The notes: generated by a model not told the origin, from the sequence alone. A stretch of 30,844 bases of DNA from Lachnospiraceae bacterium UBA7086 (GCA_002492525.1 DKZA01000021.1:1-30844), one strand, 5' to 3'; shown: positions 8,058 through 16,836, numbered from the stretch's first letter. Numbers and translations are program-made.

Positions 8058-9637
8058 TATTGCCCTTTTGCATCCTTAACCGTATGAGATAATAAATACG
8101 CAATCCATTGCCTGCAGCCTTCTTCATTCATGTGTATGCCGTCTTCCTGCGCAATACTGTCCGGAAGACAGTTATTCTCGTTGGCCAGAGCCTTATACAG
8201 ATCAATATAAAAGCATCCCTGCTCCGTGGCCATCTTGGCAATCTCCACATTGATCTTTCTGATCCGCCCGTTGGTAAGCGTAATCCTCTCCGTAGATACT
8301 TTACTTGTGACAGGAGGAATCCCTTCAATATATATGACTGCATCCGGGAACTGCTCCTTTAGCATCTCTATCAATTTACCATAATACAAGATAAAAGAAG
8401 AATTACTCCCGCTTGCCAGCGCATTGGTACCTAATAATATATATATCTTTTCGGGATTCTTCTTACACACCTCATCCCAGATGGCTACTTCCTCGCCATC
8501 GGACACTTCAATCTTTGTATTGTTCACAAACTGCATCGGCGTGATAGACTTGTACGCACAAAAAGCCACATCATCTTCGATAACCGGATAATAAGACAGC
8601 GCAAGTGTCAGGGAATCCCCAATAAACAACGTATCGTCAAAATATCCTGCACCGGCTTTCGCAGAAACCGGCACCTCATAATCCGCCGCATCCTCCCGGT
8701 CCTCGAATCTTCTTTCAACTTCCATATCCGGTTCCACATCGAGTCTGTCCAAAGGCACCACCGCTGTTTCCGTAGTGTCCAGTGCCTCCAACAGCAATTC
8801 CACCGTCTCTGTAATCGCAGGTTTCGTTGCCGATACCTCATTTTCACTGATGGAAGGCTGTTTATCCTCTGCCGGTCTTTCATCTACCTCGTAGGGTTCA
8901 AACTCTATCTCATCTAAATTTCCATCAATCTTAATACAAATGATCGATCCGCCTTCTACCTTTTCCACAAAGCCAAGCGCCTCGTTAAAATCTTTGAAAC
9001 TGGAATCATTAATAAACTTTGTGGCCGAAATATACTTATCCAACCCGGCACAGGCCGCAAGATGAAGAATCCTGTCATCAACTACCGTTGCGTTCGCCAA
9101 CATATACTGCGGCGTATTCTCTGTAATCCGTTTCATGACAGCCTGAGTCTGTGCAAGCGAAGTAAGTATCTCTTCATCCTCCAGCTCTTCCCAATGCGTT
9201 TCTCCGCCCATGCCATAATTGCCAACAATATTTCCCCGCTTAACAATATCCATGACCGTATCCGGATCCTCCGCGGCCGTCATCCCGTCACAGACAAAAG
9301 CCGCCTTGACTTCATATTCATCCAGAAGATCCAGTATTTTCGTCATCTCCGTAGGTGTTGACATGCCGCTAAACACAAGCGCCACTTTATGCTGGGATGC
9401 TTTGTATCCTTCTACCTTCTCTGCCCTTTGTGTATTTTCTGCATCATGATAGTTTGCAAATGCCTCCTCCAGTTCTTCGGATGCATCATATACAATCCGT
9501 TCCCGGGAATTGACAGATACATCCGGATGCCTCTGTCTGACCTTCTCGGATAGATACAGTCCAGCCCAAATACATATTATCAGAAACAATAACAGGAATA
9601 AAAGAATGGCTGTTTTCCATTTCTTTTTTTTCTTCAT
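8057..9637 (-). CDS. Pseudo-deacetylase domain fused to SGNH/GDSL hydrolase
   Basis: 526 residues: Lys-rich N-terminus, one membrane anchor (about 8-29), then a NodB-like region (about 83-235) and an SGNH hydrolase (about 333-520), joined by an acidic linker. In the first region the usual TFDDG is VFSGM (88-92), the HxxxH motif is replaced by NYGMGGETH (140-148), and RPPYG is replaced around LANAT (180-184). The fold is recognisable but its catalytic and metal residues are gone. The second region keeps the esterase blocks: GDSL with Ser342, GTN with Asn405, and DGIH with Asp499/His502. It is the first gene of the operon and probably deacylates or edits the exported polysaccharide at the cell surface. 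The substrate is inferred. Confidence 0.82.
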   Translation of the reverse strand: MKKKKKWKTAILLFLLLFLIICIWAGLYLSEKVRQRHPDVSVNSRERIVYDASEELEEAFANYHDAENTQRAEKVEGYKASQHKVALVFSGMSTPTEMTKILDLLDEYEVKAAFVCDGMTAAEDPDTVMDIVKRGNIVGNYGMGGETHWEELEDEEILTSLAQTQAVMKRITENTPQYMLANATVVDDRILHLAACAGLDKYISATKFINDSSFKDFNEALGFVEKVEGGSIICIKIDGNLDEIEFEPYEVDERPAEDKQPSISENEVSATKPAITETVELLLEALDTTETAVVPLDRLDVEPDMEVERRFEDREDAADYEVPVSAKAGAGYFDDTLFIGDSLTLALSYYPVIEDDVAFCAYKSITPMQFVNNTKIEVSDGEEVAIWDEVCKKNPEKIYILLGTNALASGSNSSFILYYGKLIEMLKEQFPDAVIYIEGIPPVTSKVSTERITLTNGRIRKINVEIAKMATEQGCFYIDLYKALANENNCLPDSIAQEDGIHMNEEGCRQWIAYLLSHTVKDAKGQ

Positions 9638-9722
9638 ATATTAATTCCCCATTTTTCATACGTTTTCACTGCATATGCAACCTACACTCTTATTCTGTAA
9701 AAGTATCTATAATTTTTTATTA

Positions 9723-9741
9723 TTTATACCATATTATACCA
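9723..9741 (-). promoter_or_regulatory. Candidate tandem extended -10 promoter of the polysaccharide operon
   Basis: On the minus strand, TGGTATAAT (-10 at 9733-9738) and TGGTATAAA (-10 at 9723-9728) lie 10 bases apart as direct copies of ATGGTATAA. Both have the TGn extension that can replace a good -35, and no good -35 is visible. They lie about 85-105 bases upstream of the first gene, in the 236-base gap that precedes the operon. I saw no c-di-GMP riboswitch in the leader. Confidence 0.5.
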
Positions 9742-9873
9742 TGATACCTGCAGGCCCACCAGTCATCAATCTTTCTGTTTATTGCTTATTTTTGTATATT
9801 TTTGTTCTTTTTGATATATCTGTTAATATATGTATTTAAAACGGAACAGGTGCCTGTAAATCAAATCCTATCA

Positions 9874-10326
9874 TTAATAATATCCTTCACTATACTTCTT
9901 GTACAGTTCCTCCAACTGTGCCTGATCCTCCGCCGACACACTTCCTTCCAGATAATCCCGGACTTCTTCCAATGATTCCTCATTCACGCCGTCGCTTACA
10001 ATCTCCATACAGTCTGACAAGGTATCACTGTCCGCATATTTCTCGATAATCTCTTCTGCCTTTTTCTTATCCGTCTCCTCCATGTTGTCCACAATCTCTT
10101 TGGCCTTTTGGGCCGCCTGCGGATCGCCGCTGCTTTCCAGAGCCTTTTGCAGAGCCTGCTCCATCACCTGTTCTGTCACTTTCTCTTTTACTACGGATTT
10201 AACACTATCCGTCAGCGTTCCTCTGGCCAGACCAATGATAACCACAATGCAGGCTATGATCAACAGGCTTAAGAAAATAATCTTTCCGTATCCTTTTTTC
10301 CTTCTGCGTTTATTTTTTCTGCTCAC
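9874..10326 (-). CDS. Small single-pass membrane protein of unknown function
   Basis: 150 residues from a GTG start at 10326, with AAAGGAGG 12 bases upstream. The N-terminus is very basic (KNKRRRKK), followed by one hydrophobic segment (about 16-34). An acidic, Lys/Glu-rich part then looks all-helical: KAKEIVDNMEETDKKKAEEIIEK is one such amphipathic piece in two runs around residues 94-116. The C-terminus is EGYY. The basic start predicts the helical part is outside the cell. It starts 27 bases after proS and is probably on the same transcript. I do not recognise the family. Confidence 0.7.
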   Translation of the reverse strand: MSRKNKRRRKKGYGKIIFLSLLIIACIVVIIGLARGTLTDSVKSVVKEKVTEQVMEQALQKALESSGDPQAAQKAKEIVDNMEETDKKKAEEIIEKYADSDTLSDCMEIVSDGVNEESLEEVRDYLEGSVSAEDQAQLEELYKKYSEGYY

Positions 10327-10353
10327 TTTGCCTGTTGGCCTCCTTTCGCCGCC

Positions 10354-11784
10354 TTAATAAGCCCTGCCCCAATAAACCATCTTCTTCGCAGGCTTGCCGC
10401 AGCATACGCAGACATCACTGATCTGCTCCTGTTCAAACGGCATACAGCGGCTTGTGACTGCCAGTTCTTCCTTGATTTTATCCTCACACGCCTGGTCGCC
10501 ACACCACATAGCCTTTACAAAACCGGATTCTTCCGCAAAAAGTCTGCGGAACTCGTCCAGATTTTTTGCCGCAAAGGTATGCTTTTCCTTATGCGCACGC
10601 GCTCTCTCTAACATTTCTCTCTGCATTTTATCAAGGATTTCTCCCACTTTAGACTCAATCTCATCCAGGGAAACTTCTATCTTCTCTCTTGTATCCCGGC
10701 GGCAGATCACACACTTACCTGCCTCTATATCCTTAGGCCCTATCTCTACGCGAATGGGAATCCCCCGCATCTCCTGCTCGGAAAACTTCCAGCCCGGACT
10801 CTTATCCGTATCGTCTACTTTCACGCGGAAACCGCTTAAACGGTCTCTCAGTTCATAGGCCTTATCCAACACGCCTTCTTTCTTCTGCTGAATCGGGATA
10901 ATCATAACCTGTGTGGAGGCAACCTTAGGCGGCAGCACCAGACCTGAATTATCTCCATGTACCATAATAATTGCCCCAATCAAACGGGTAGAGACTCCCC
11001 AGGAAGTCTGATGTACATATTTTAAGGTATTATCCTTATCTGTAAACTGCACGCCAAAGGCTTTCGCAAAACCATCCCCGAAATTATGGCTTGTACCGGA
11101 CTGCAATGCTTTACCATCATGCATAAGCGCTTCGATAGTATAGGTGGAAACCGCGCCTGCAAATTTCTCCTTCTCGGTCTTTTGTCCTTTGATCACGGGA
11201 ATTGCCAGTACTTCTTCACAGAAATCTGCATAAATATTGAGCATCTGAAGCGTTCTCTCCTGCGCTTCCTCCGCTGTTGCATGAGCCGTATGCCCCTCCT
11301 GCCATAAGAACTCCCTGCTCCTTAGGAAAGGTCTGGTCTCCTTTTCCCAGCGCACCACGGAACACCATTGATTGCAGACCTGCGGCAGATCACGGTAGGA
11401 CTGCACCACATTCTTATAATAATCACAGAATAAAGTCTCAGAAGTAGGTCTGACACATAATCTCTCCTGTAAAGGCTGCAATCCGCCATGGGTCACCCAC
11501 GCCACTTCCGGTGCAAACCCCTCCACATGATCTTTCTCCTTATTCAGCAGACTCTCTGAAATAAACATGGGCATATATACATTTTCTACGCCGGCCGCCT
11601 TAAACCGCTCGTCCAGCTGTTTCTGGATTAACTCCCAGATAGCATATCCGGCCGGCTTAAAGACCATACATCCCTTTATACTAGTATAGTCCAAAAGCTC
11701 CGCCTTCTTCACCACATCTGTGTACCATTGTGCGAAATCCTCTTCCATTGATGTGATTGCTTCTACCAACTTCTTGTCAGCCAT
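10354..11784 (-). CDS. proS: Prolyl-tRNA synthetase, archaeal/eukaryote-like type
   Basis: 476-residue class II synthetase that charges tRNA-Pro with proline in the cytoplasm. VRPTSE (motif 2 region), RWEKETRPFLRSREFLWQEGHTA (in two adjoining pieces, about 144-166) and a C-terminal Cys-rich zinc-like region with CVCCGKPAKK are typical. The length and the missing YbaK-like editing insertion place it in the shorter ProRS group shared with archaea and eukaryotes, frequent in Clostridia. The ATG at 11784 has AGGAG upstream. It is preceded by a T-box leader, so expression should rise when tRNA-Pro is uncharged. Confidence 0.97.
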   Translation of the reverse strand: MADKKLVEAITSMEEDFAQWYTDVVKKAELLDYTSIKGCMVFKPAGYAIWELIQKQLDERFKAAGVENVYMPMFISESLLNKEKDHVEGFAPEVAWVTHGGLQPLQERLCVRPTSETLFCDYYKNVVQSYRDLPQVCNQWCSVVRWEKETRPFLRSREFLWQEGHTAHATAEEAQERTLQMLNIYADFCEEVLAIPVIKGQKTEKEKFAGAVSTYTIEALMHDGKALQSGTSHNFGDGFAKAFGVQFTDKDNTLKYVHQTSWGVSTRLIGAIIMVHGDNSGLVLPPKVASTQVMIIPIQQKKEGVLDKAYELRDRLSGFRVKVDDTDKSPGWKFSEQEMRGIPIRVEIGPKDIEAGKCVICRRDTREKIEVSLDEIESKVGEILDKMQREMLERARAHKEKHTFAAKNLDEFRRLFAEESGFVKAMWCGDQACEDKIKEELAVTSRCMPFEQEQISDVCVCCGKPAKKMVYWGRAY

Positions 11785-11870
11785 TTTCTCTCCTCTCTTT
11801 CTCCTGCCACTAAATAACCCGTTGTACCGCCTGCATGCCGTGTCAACGACAGACTTCTGAATCTGACATT

Positions 11871-12142
11871 AAAAAACGCCCAGATTTCATCCCTAAAGGG
11901 ACCAAAATCTCGGCGGTACCACCCTCTTTAGCGCTTCTGCGCTCCTCTTATCTTACCGTTATCGCCGGTGCTGCGCTGTGCTTATCACACAGGACTCCGA
12001 GGCCGGTTCCGAATATTTCCCGTAAGGATCTTCCACCAGTAACCCTCTCTCTGTCACGTTCCCTATCCGTACTATTCTCTTCTTCGTCACGTCTGTTATA
12101 TAAAATATATCGAAACAGCCTTAATACCCTGCCGTTTCTTGC
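11871..12142 (-). promoter_or_regulatory. T-box leader controlling proS
   Basis: On the minus strand the T-box sequence AGGGTGGTACCGCC lies at 11912-11925. A terminator hairpin follows: GCC-AGATTT-TCCC on one side, GGGA-AAATCT-GGC on the other, ending in six Ts (11871-11876). Upstream are features expected of Stem I, including an AGTA bulge and GAGAG-type repeats. A proline codon CCG at 12004-12006, in GGAACCGGCC, sits where the specifier would be expected. Uncharged tRNA-Pro should stabilise the antiterminator. The specifier assignment is an inference. Confidence 0.93.
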
Positions 12143-12147
12143 GTCTT

Positions 12148-12176
12148 ATTCTAAGTGGAGAAGTAGATTTTGTCAA
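12148..12176 (-). promoter_or_regulatory. Promoter of the proS T-box transcript
   Basis: TTGACA (12171-12176), a 17-base spacer, and TAGAAT (12148-12153) on the minus strand. This is a near-consensus vegetative promoter placed just upstream of the T-box leader. Confidence 0.8.
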
Positions 12177-12249
12177 CTGTTATTTACGCTGATTTTCTAT
12201 ACGATTTTCTATATTTGGATAAACCATTCTCCCTTACTACACACATCTG

Positions 12250-13830
12250 TCAGCAGTCACGCCGACACAGATACGCTCCAACGCCCATCAGCAGAAACAC
12301 AAAAGGCGTACAGCATACCTGTTGATAGCAGAAAAAATTATAGGCCATATAAGACACCACTGCCGCTGCAATACCTGTCAGAAGAATATCCCTGTGCGCC
12401 TCCTTCATGAACTGTCTGACAGCCGCAACAAATATACCCGCATAAGATACCACACCCAGAATCCCACCGTTAATAAGCATATTGAGCCATTCATTGTGAG
12501 CGTTTGTGAGCACCTTCTGTCCCCAGAAAAGTTCGGCCTCCTCACTGTAATATGCGGCCACATAACTGCTTAGGCAATCCGGCCCCACACCCAGCACCTT
12601 ATGAAGCAGATTTCCTTCCCCAAAAATTTTAATCGCAAAGCTCCAGATCCGGCCCCGGCCGTTTCCCCATTCGGCTTCCCAATGAAAATAAGACACTGCC
12701 GACAATTTGTCTGCAATTCCTGCCGGCAAAAGTTCCCGGGTTTGTAAAATAATAAGCAAGATCACTCCTGCACAAACCAACACCGTCCCCGCAAGAACTG
12801 CCTTCCGCACCCATAACATTTTCCGAGCCGGATAACTCTTATCCTTCCGCTGCCATAACACCACATACAGCGCCAGACACCCGGCCAGCAATACCCAGGT
12901 CAGCGTGGAATCCAAAACCAGTCTGGTCAGAAAATCATATTGCAGTTCCGGATTCGGATCAATCCGCATCAGATAATACATGATCTTCCCTGACAAAAAA
13001 AACATTGCACAAACTGCCATAAACCGGCGCAGACTCTCTCTTTTTTCTACACAGACCCAGAAAAACACCAGCATAAAACCAGCCAGCGCAAAGTAAGCGC
13101 TGTCACTGTTTTGCGTCACCAGAGAGCAAAAACTTATCAGGATATAAATGCCGCTTACTATGCTCCATATCCTGTTGTGTGTATAAAGAAATACGGCGAT
13201 CCCTATGGGCAGCACCACCACCAGGTAACTGGCATACCAGGTTGCCTGTCCCACGGTAGAAAGAAACTGTGCTTTCTGGCCGTCTGTCAGCCCCTGATAG
13301 AAGCCGATAGGATCAATCCCCACCCGGTGCAGTATCCCAATCAGAAATACCACCGCCGACACCGCACATAAGATGAACAGTACAGGCCGGTAATACTTTC
13401 CAAAACGGGAGAAAAAAAAGTAAAGCAGCACAAAGCTGATCTGCGCCATCAATCCCATGTTCCAACCAAAAGAACCCCACAGGGCATCCTGAAAAAAACC
13501 GCCGAATATAGTTGAAAACGTAGTCAGAAGCAAATACGCCAGCACAAAAATATCCGTTGCCGAAAACCTGTATTTGTATCCTTCCCGAAACCCAAAAAAC
13601 CAATGCACAGCAGCCAATATCAAAAGAGGAACAAACCCCAGACACAAAATATTCTTATAAATCTCAAACTTGGCATTTCCAATCTGCTCATAAGCTTCTC
13701 GGGCATACAACGGCACCGCCATACACACTGCCGCCGCCACCGTTGCCAATAAGTATTCGATAATCTGTCCGGAAATCTCCATGCCGGCTCCATGTCCTTC
13801 TTCTCTTGTTCTATGCAGCTTATTGCTCAT
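12250..13830 (-). CDS. O-antigen ligase/polymerase-like membrane protein (second of pair)
   Basis: 526 residues with about a dozen hydrophobic segments. Near the C-terminus it has KVLGVGPDC and then LTNAHNEWLN, the large-loop motifs of the Wzy_C/O-antigen-ligase superfamily, whose members polymerise or transfer lipid-linked glycans on the outer face of the membrane. Its ATG overlaps the preceding stop as ATGA, with AAGGAG upstream, so it is translationally coupled to its paralogue. The two proteins share layout and motifs along their length. The glycan acted on is unknown. Confidence 0.85.
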   Translation of the reverse strand: MSNKLHRTREEGHGAGMEISGQIIEYLLATVAAAVCMAVPLYAREAYEQIGNAKFEIYKNILCLGFVPLLILAAVHWFFGFREGYKYRFSATDIFVLAYLLLTTFSTIFGGFFQDALWGSFGWNMGLMAQISFVLLYFFFSRFGKYYRPVLFILCAVSAVVFLIGILHRVGIDPIGFYQGLTDGQKAQFLSTVGQATWYASYLVVVLPIGIAVFLYTHNRIWSIVSGIYILISFCSLVTQNSDSAYFALAGFMLVFFWVCVEKRESLRRFMAVCAMFFLSGKIMYYLMRIDPNPELQYDFLTRLVLDSTLTWVLLAGCLALYVVLWQRKDKSYPARKMLWVRKAVLAGTVLVCAGVILLIILQTRELLPAGIADKLSAVSYFHWEAEWGNGRGRIWSFAIKIFGEGNLLHKVLGVGPDCLSSYVAAYYSEEAELFWGQKVLTNAHNEWLNMLINGGILGVVSYAGIFVAAVRQFMKEAHRDILLTGIAAAVVSYMAYNFFCYQQVCCTPFVFLLMGVGAYLCRRDC

Positions 13831-15494
13831 GTCCTCTCCTTATTCCCACGTAACAGCCCTTCCCCTATTCCCAACAGAATAAAGAAATAAGGTGTATTCA
13901 GCACTTGTTGAAAACTGACCACATTGTGCACCGTATATGACAAAATCCCTGCCGCACATGCATATAAAAGTATCTGCCCATAGGCTTTCTTACAGCAACG
14001 CGCCAACATACTCCCCACAAATCCCACATAACACAGAAATCCCAAAGCTCCAAGATTTATCAGGATAGAAAGTCCTTCGTTATGCGCATTGGTCAATCTC
14101 TCTTGCGCAAATTTCTCCGCCAGCCTTTCAGACAATACCGGTTCCCTATAAATATGAGCCGCAAAACAATCCGGTCCCACTCCCACAATTTTATGCAAAG
14201 TATCGAATCCTTGATATGCTTCTATACTGCAATTCCAGGCTACACCCCGGCCGTTTCCCCAGTCCTCATTAAAAATCATCACCCGTCCATTGTCCCACCC
14301 GTATTCTTCTGCCTCTGCTCTTTCATACAGCAGGCCGCCTTTACAAAATAACCCAGCCGCCACAAGAACAAGGAAAAGAGCCGCCACCGCTGTACAGATA
14401 GCTCTCTTATGAACATCCGTCATGATATTCCGTATTCCCCCGGGCTCTGCCTCGTCCTTCTTCATGGACTCTGCCATGTCTTTTTTTCTATTCCATACTT
14501 TGCCCGTCACATAACCTGCCAATACAACACACAGAATCCACAAAGTAATGTTCGTATCTGTCAGTTTTTCCATCACCGAAGGACTGCCTCCGTTTATGGC
14601 GCTTCCGTAATTCATCCGAAGTCCGGGCACATAACGCAGAAGCCGCCCGAACTGACATGCAGCCAGCCAGATCATACACAACTCTGCCCATCTGTATAAC
14701 CGCCTCACATTATGTATTGAAAACAACAAAAGTACCGCACATATCGCCGCAAACACCAAATAAGCGCTCTCGCTTCCCTGTACCGCTCCGACAAGCATTG
14801 CCACAAAACTGTAGCATCCTGCCAACAAGCGATGCCAACTTTTCTCACTGCACCAGTATAATACCATCCCTACGGGTGCCGTCACCGACCAGTAGCCGCA
14901 AAACCAGTTGATATTGCCCAAGGTAGAGATAAACACCGGTGTCTGTCCTTCCATAACAAAAGGATAAATCGAATAACGGTTCAAAATTCCCAATAAAAAT
15001 ACACCCGCAGAACCTGCCAGCCAGACTGCCAGCCACTTGCCATCATACACAAAGTAACGGGAAAAGAAAAAATACAAAAGCACAAATGCCATCTGCATAA
15101 CGGCCCCCATATACCAGCCGTCCGCTCCCCACAACGCCTCTTCCTTATAAGGAGAACACAGATAAGACAACATCACCGCCACAAAATATCCATAAGCAAA
15201 CCAGTCCGTCACAGACATCCCATGATAATAATTCACAAGATATCCCGGCCGTCGGATAAGTGCACAGATAACGACCACAAACATTATCGCCACAACCGTA
15301 AGCGTTACATTGCGAAAAAAGAGATACTTTGCCTCTCCAATCCGAAGATACCCTCCGGGCGCATAATACGGATAAATCATAGTCATTATCACAAAATATA
15401 TCCAAAGGATAATTTGACCAATTTTTTTATTACCATCTTTTACTCTGCTGCCTAGCAGCATCTTTCTATCATTTCTCTTATCACCTGTTACCAT
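13827..15494 (-). CDS. O-antigen ligase/polymerase-like membrane protein (first of pair)
   Basis: 555 residues, polytopic, with KIVGVGPDC and RLTNAHNEGLS near the C-terminus matching the paralogue encoded next. Both keep LLYFFFSR early and an NGRG segment before the large loop, pointing to tandem duplication. A longer inserted loop of charged residues lies in the middle (around VWNRKKDMAES). The ATG at 15494 has no good ribosome binding site, and the ATG 11 codons later is not clearly better, so the start is uncertain. Likely role: glycan polymerisation or transfer at the cell surface. A link to the polysaccharide operon 4 kb away is only a guess. Confidence 0.85.
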   Translation of the reverse strand: MVTGDKRNDRKMLLGSRVKDGNKKIGQIILWIYFVIMTMIYPYYAPGGYLRIGEAKYLFFRNVTLTVVAIMFVVVICALIRRPGYLVNYYHGMSVTDWFAYGYFVAVMLSYLCSPYKEEALWGADGWYMGAVMQMAFVLLYFFFSRYFVYDGKWLAVWLAGSAGVFLLGILNRYSIYPFVMEGQTPVFISTLGNINWFCGYWSVTAPVGMVLYWCSEKSWHRLLAGCYSFVAMLVGAVQGSESAYLVFAAICAVLLLFSIHNVRRLYRWAELCMIWLAACQFGRLLRYVPGLRMNYGSAINGGSPSVMEKLTDTNITLWILCVVLAGYVTGKVWNRKKDMAESMKKDEAEPGGIRNIMTDVHKRAICTAVAALFLVLVAAGLFCKGGLLYERAEAEEYGWDNGRVMIFNEDWGNGRGVAWNCSIEAYQGFDTLHKIVGVGPDCFAAHIYREPVLSERLAEKFAQERLTNAHNEGLSILINLGALGFLCYVGFVGSMLARCCKKAYGQILLYACAAGILSYTVHNVVSFQQVLNTPYFFILLGIGEGLLRGNKERT

Positions 15495-15593
15495 ATATTT
15501 AATAATATATCTATCCTAATCTTATTATTTATACGTATCTATTTTATCCTGCAGCTTCATAATCATTATATTTTACCATTATATATTATCTAA

Positions 15594-15622
15594 ATTATAT
15601 TTAAAATACTTAACCGTTACAA
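15594..15622 (-). promoter_or_regulatory. Candidate promoter of the paired ligase-like genes
   Basis: TTGTAA (15617-15622), 17 bases, TATAAT (15594-15599) on the minus strand, in a very AT-rich gap. Several other TATAAT-like strings lie nearby, so the choice is tentative. Confidence 0.45.
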
Positions 15623-15671
15623 TCTGTATACACTTAAAATATATACAACCGGTTTTTCATTAAGTCAATGG

Positions 15672-15700
15672 AAAACGCACCAGATTTCTCCGATGCGTTT
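15672..15700 (-). terminator. Terminator after the AI-2E family gene
   Basis: AAACGCATC and GGTGCGTTT form a 9-pair stem with one G-U pair, followed by a short T-run on the minus strand, 20 bases after the permease gene's stop. Confidence 0.6.
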
Positions 15701-15720
15701 CATATCCTATATATTTAGTA

Positions 15721-16791
15721 CTATTCGTCAACCAATCTTTTATCTTCCGGCCTCTTTAAAATCTCACAGATAACAATTAACGAAAGAGGCCCCTTAATAA
15801 TTCCACCCACCCCAAAGAGTTTTACACCCGCATAAATTGCCAAAAGTAAGTACACCGGTGCCACGCCGACTCTCTTCCCGATCAGCTTAGGCTCCAGCAT
15901 TTCCCGGGTCAGGATGCAAGTACCATACAGGATAAGGCAGACTATCATTTGCACATATCGTCCGTTAAATAACTGCCATCCAGCCATTGGCACCAGCACA
16001 ATTCCTGTTCCGATAAAAGGCAGCATATCCAACACCCCTGCCAGGATTCCCAGAAAAACACCTCCTTCCACACCGGCAATACTCAAAGTTATGCTGCATA
16101 ACAAACTGATAATAAGTAAAATCACACCCTGTGCCTTCATGAAATTAACAATATAGGAGAGCACACCCTCCATCACAGACCAGATAAATTTAACATCTTC
16201 CGTGGATTTCAGCCACTCCACCATTCTTGTGTAATCCTTTTCCAGCAAAAAGACCGCGATACAGGTAATTGCAAAAAAACCAACAACAGCAAATATCCCC
16301 TTGAAACAACTATAAGAAGAAGAAAGGATCTGCGGTACCACCTGTATCTGTACATTTTCCATAATAATCGTCATCTGTTCAATAATATACTTCTCAATCT
16401 CCTGCCCGTCCCAGCCAAACTTTCCGTCCATTTTACAGCAGCACTGATGGAAGAAGAGTTCCGCCTGAGCTCCCACTTTATTACAAAGGACCGGTAAATC
16501 CCGCAGCTGTCTTATTCCCAGTGCCATAACCACCCATAACAAAAAGCCTGTCAGAAGCAAAAGCGGCAGAATAATACCTGCTGCCAGAAATTTCTTCCGA
16601 ATCGGTATTTTCCTCTGTATTTTTTCCAGCAAAGGATACAATAAGGTAACCAGTACAAAAGCCGTCAGAAAAGGTGATGCCAATGTAAACAAATAACGAA
16701 AGAAGATATATACAAGCGCTGTCACCACACATGCCTTTATAACTATATTACTCCATAATTTTTCTATTTGCCGACTACTGTTCCACATCAT
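15721..16791 (-). CDS. AI-2E family transporter / YtvI-like membrane protein
   Basis: 356 residues with paired N-terminal hydrophobic segments, a soluble amphipathic middle part (about 110-165), and a C-terminal membrane block with LGILAGVLDMLPFIGTGIV and EPKLIGKRVGV. These are the signature stretches of the AI-2E family (PF01594). In Clostridia and Bacillus the family includes YtvI-like sporulation proteins and ion antiporters; the AI-2 exporter name is rarely justified. Two ATGs are adjacent; GGAG lies 5 bases from the first and 8 from the second. It is probably its own transcription unit, with hairpins on both sides. The substrate is unknown. Confidence 0.87.
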   Translation of the reverse strand: MMWNSSRQIEKLWSNIVIKACVVTALVYIFFRYLFTLASPFLTAFVLVTLLYPLLEKIQRKIPIRKKFLAAGIILPLLLLTGFLLWVVMALGIRQLRDLPVLCNKVGAQAELFFHQCCCKMDGKFGWDGQEIEKYIIEQMTIIMENVQIQVVPQILSSSYSCFKGIFAVVGFFAITCIAVFLLEKDYTRMVEWLKSTEDVKFIWSVMEGVLSYIVNFMKAQGVILLIISLLCSITLSIAGVEGGVFLGILAGVLDMLPFIGTGIVLVPMAGWQLFNGRYVQMIVCLILYGTCILTREMLEPKLIGKRVGVAPVYLLLAIYAGVKLFGVGGIIKGPLSLIVICEILKRPEDKRLVDE

Positions 16792-16836
16792 TTAAACTCC
16801 ATAAATATCATAGCAGGAATCCCCTATACAAAATGA

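Noticed and set aside
9638..9873. Possible c-di-GMP riboswitch before the polysaccharide operon
   Set aside because: The region is AT-rich and lacks the conserved core sequences of the GEMM classes as I know them; only promoter-like elements are visible.
12191..12214. Tandem copy of GATTTTCTATAC / GATTTTCTATAT
   Set aside because: Two 12-base units only, in an AT-rich gap upstream of the proS promoter; no evidence of function or of a CRISPR array.
11835..12410. Open frame on the plus strand across the T-box region
   Set aside because: It runs antisense to the T-box leader and into the ligase gene, has no ribosome site, and reads as low-complexity sequence.
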